Below, piece by piece: positions 63,011 to 64,000 of a stretch of 64,000 nucleotides of DNA. The notes under the pieces are model-generated. The model did not search any database. It had not been told where the DNA came from and saw nothing but the letters and a program-made list of their open reading frames with translations. Each line of letters begins with the position of its first letter. Position 1 is the stretch's first letter. The position numbers were made by a program, and so were the translations under genes. Source of the stretch: Roseburia hominis A2-183 (GTDB lineage Bacteria; Bacillota; Clostridia; Lachnospirales; Lachnospiraceae); the NCBI RefSeq assembly GCF_000225345.1, contig NC_015977.1, positions 399,501-463,500 of the forward strand. Direction: 5' to 3'.

Positions 63011-63770
63011 AAAAAATCAAAGTAAAAGGTTTCATATTACTTCAATTATTATAGGCGTATTACTTGTAACAGTGGGTACAATTATATATTCATTATTATA
63101 TAAAAATAAAGTAGAAGGGTTTTCTTACGAAAATATTACGTATATGACTGCCTGTATTGAAGTTATAATGCTTGGAATAGTATTAGTACTAATTAATTTT
63201 GAGAATAATCTACACGGAAAATTAGTGCTGGTTATAACAGGTTTTCTAATAGCGGGTTTTATATTTAATAAATCATTTAGATTTGGAATAATCTTGTTTG
63301 TGGGAACAATGTTTGCATATTTTATAACTATGAGATTTAAAAATATTTTTTCGACAGTAGTTACTATGTCAGTCTGTGCTACCATTTTTTTGGTGCTAGC
63401 GATCTTTGCTTTGAAGTTGGTAGATGAAAACTATGGCATTTTAGTATTGTATTGTATGTTTTCTTTATTTATAGTAGTCTATCGAATATTAGGAAAAATA
63501 ATTAATCAATGGTTTATTAATAAAATGTTGGGGTTTGAAGAAGAGAGCAAAACCTATGATGATGAACAACTTAAAAATCAAATCTTATTGATATATATGC
63601 TGATATTTGTTTGTCTAAATGTGTGGCTATATCAAGAGAAAATTGATAGTGAAACTTGGAACTTGATAAACAATAGTTTCTTGACAGGGTTAGCAATTAT
63701 CCAGATGGATTGGAAAAAAATAGTATTTTATTTTAGTAAAACTTCAAATGTAACTGAGAAAGAAAGTTAA
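63000..63770 (+). CDS. Six- to seven-helix membrane protein of the AAA+ operon
   Basis: A 256-residue integral membrane protein with hydrophobic segments near residues 12-32, 45-65, 70-88, 92-110, 115-138, 145-165 and 195-212. A charged loop (EEESKTYDDEQLKN) lies before the last. No family is recognised. It overlaps the ATPase gene by 11 bases, so translation is coupled. A membrane effector (pore or depolarizer) would be the usual partner of a sensor-ATPase pair in defence systems, but no motif proves this. Confidence 0.7.
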   Translation: MIFKKNQSKRFHITSIIIGVLLVTVGTIIYSLLYKNKVEGFSYENITYMTACIEVIMLGIVLVLINFENNLHGKLVLVITGFLIAGFIFNKSFRFGIILFVGTMFAYFITMRFKNIFSTVVTMSVCATIFLVLAIFALKLVDENYGILVLYCMFSLFIVVYRILGKIINQWFINKMLGFEEESKTYDDEQLKNQILLIYMLIFVCLNVWLYQEKIDSETWNLINNSFLTGLAIIQMDWKKIVFYFSKTSNVTEKES

Positions 63771-63792
63771 TTCTATGTAATCAGAGGGTCAC

Positions 63793-63812
63793 AGTCCCTC
63801 TACTGAGGGACT
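63793..63812 (+). terminator. Perfect hairpin downstream of the three-gene operon
   Basis: AGTCCCTC (63793-63800) pairs with GAGGGACT (63805-63812) around TACT. No T-run follows on either strand. It could be a weak terminator or part of an attachment region. Confidence 0.4.
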
Positions 63813-63889
63813 AATCGCCTATCGAATAGGGTAATACCAGCATTATGATAACAAGAAAAGAATATAGGTGCAATATATTTATGAAATAT

Positions 63890-64000
63890 TTAGAAACACC
63901 AATCCTCATCCATAGCATCAGCCCATGCCTGTAACTCACCATCAAGAGCTAGTGCAGCATATTTGAGTGGTTCATCAATTGCAAGATTATCAATTAGCCT
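63890..64000 (-). CDS. DUF6061-like protein, C-terminal part (start outside window)
   Basis: Reading the minus strand from the right edge gives 36 codons and a stop at 63890-63892. The residues LIDNLAIDEPLKYAALALDG, then WADAMDEDWCF, match the core of the 678-908 protein (LAIDEPLEYARLYLDG). It is therefore a paralogue whose first half lies beyond the window. It is convergent to the membrane-protein gene. Confidence 0.75.
   Translation of the reverse strand, partial: RLIDNLAIDEPLKYAALALDGELQAWADAMDEDWCF

Larger units (their letters stand above)
49500..63889. mobile_element. Second mobilizable element (tyrosine integrase, MobV relaxase, cargo), ends not fixed
   Basis: An integrase and repressor on the minus strand face a divergent small gene, ATPase and MobV relaxase with an oriT-like region, followed by restriction-like and AAA+ cargo. 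Composition is AT-rich throughout, unlike the conjugative element. The extent is an estimate; neither att site was identified. The right end may lie beyond the window. Confidence 0.5.

Noticed and set aside
63781-63830. tRNA-like or attachment-site tRNA fragment near the right end
   Set aside because: The hairpin does not extend to a cloverleaf and no T-loop consensus (GGTTCGAATC-like) was seen.

Overview
The window looks like part of the accessory genome of a gut Firmicute (Clostridia, Lachnospiraceae/Oscillospiraceae-like). The evidence is strong GGAGG ribosome sites, several TTG/GTG starts, and gene families typical of Tn1549/CTn-type conjugative elements (Maff2, PrgI, VirB4, CHAP hydrolase, DUF4315, DUF4366, TopB, TTRAP, DUF3849, TnpV). 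No rRNA, tRNA, CRISPR array or clear housekeeping locus was seen. Almost everything is mobile DNA in layers.

Layer 1 (before 1 to about 7780): right part of a mobilizable element. It has an ABC exporter fragment, a DUF6061 gene, a P-loop kinase-like gene, a MobA/MobL relaxase, a CHC2 primase fragment, a VapE-type helicase, a small accessory gene and a large serine recombinase. It appears to be inserted in the conjugation gene maff2, because the in-frame maff2 3' end begins directly after it (7782-7871). The maff2 5' end is not in the window.

Layer 2 (7782-49173): a Tn1549-like integrative conjugative element. It holds the mating-channel genes (TrbL/VirB6-like, PrgI, VirB4, CHAP hydrolase), TopB, a CHC2-ArdC-like-YodL-DUF4316 fusion, TTRAP and a 2929-residue methylase/helicase with tnpV nested in another frame. 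DUF3849, MobC and a MobP-type relaxase follow. Cargo includes an AlkD-like repair gene with an unknown partner, an AlbA_2 regulator, and a BceRS-like two-component system with two ABC transporters. A sigma-like factor, an excisionase-like gene and two tandem tyrosine integrases close the element.

Four promoters in the ABC region carry the same 11-bp-phased direct repeat at the same distance from the -10 box. This suggests one response-regulator regulon, and one of the four seems to drive a small structured RNA.

Layer 3 (about 49.5-64 kb, visibly AT-rich): a second mobilizable element with its own integrase, repressor, ATPase and MobV relaxase with an oriT-like palindrome cluster. Its cargo is a restriction-modification-like pair whose nuclease-methylase gene is split by a complete IS66 element (56752-59722, 8-bp target duplication), followed by a compact operon of a DUF6414-like protein, a Clp-type AAA+ ATPase and a membrane protein. 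That operon is the best candidate here for an undescribed, possibly defensive, system. A second DUF6061 gene runs off the right edge.
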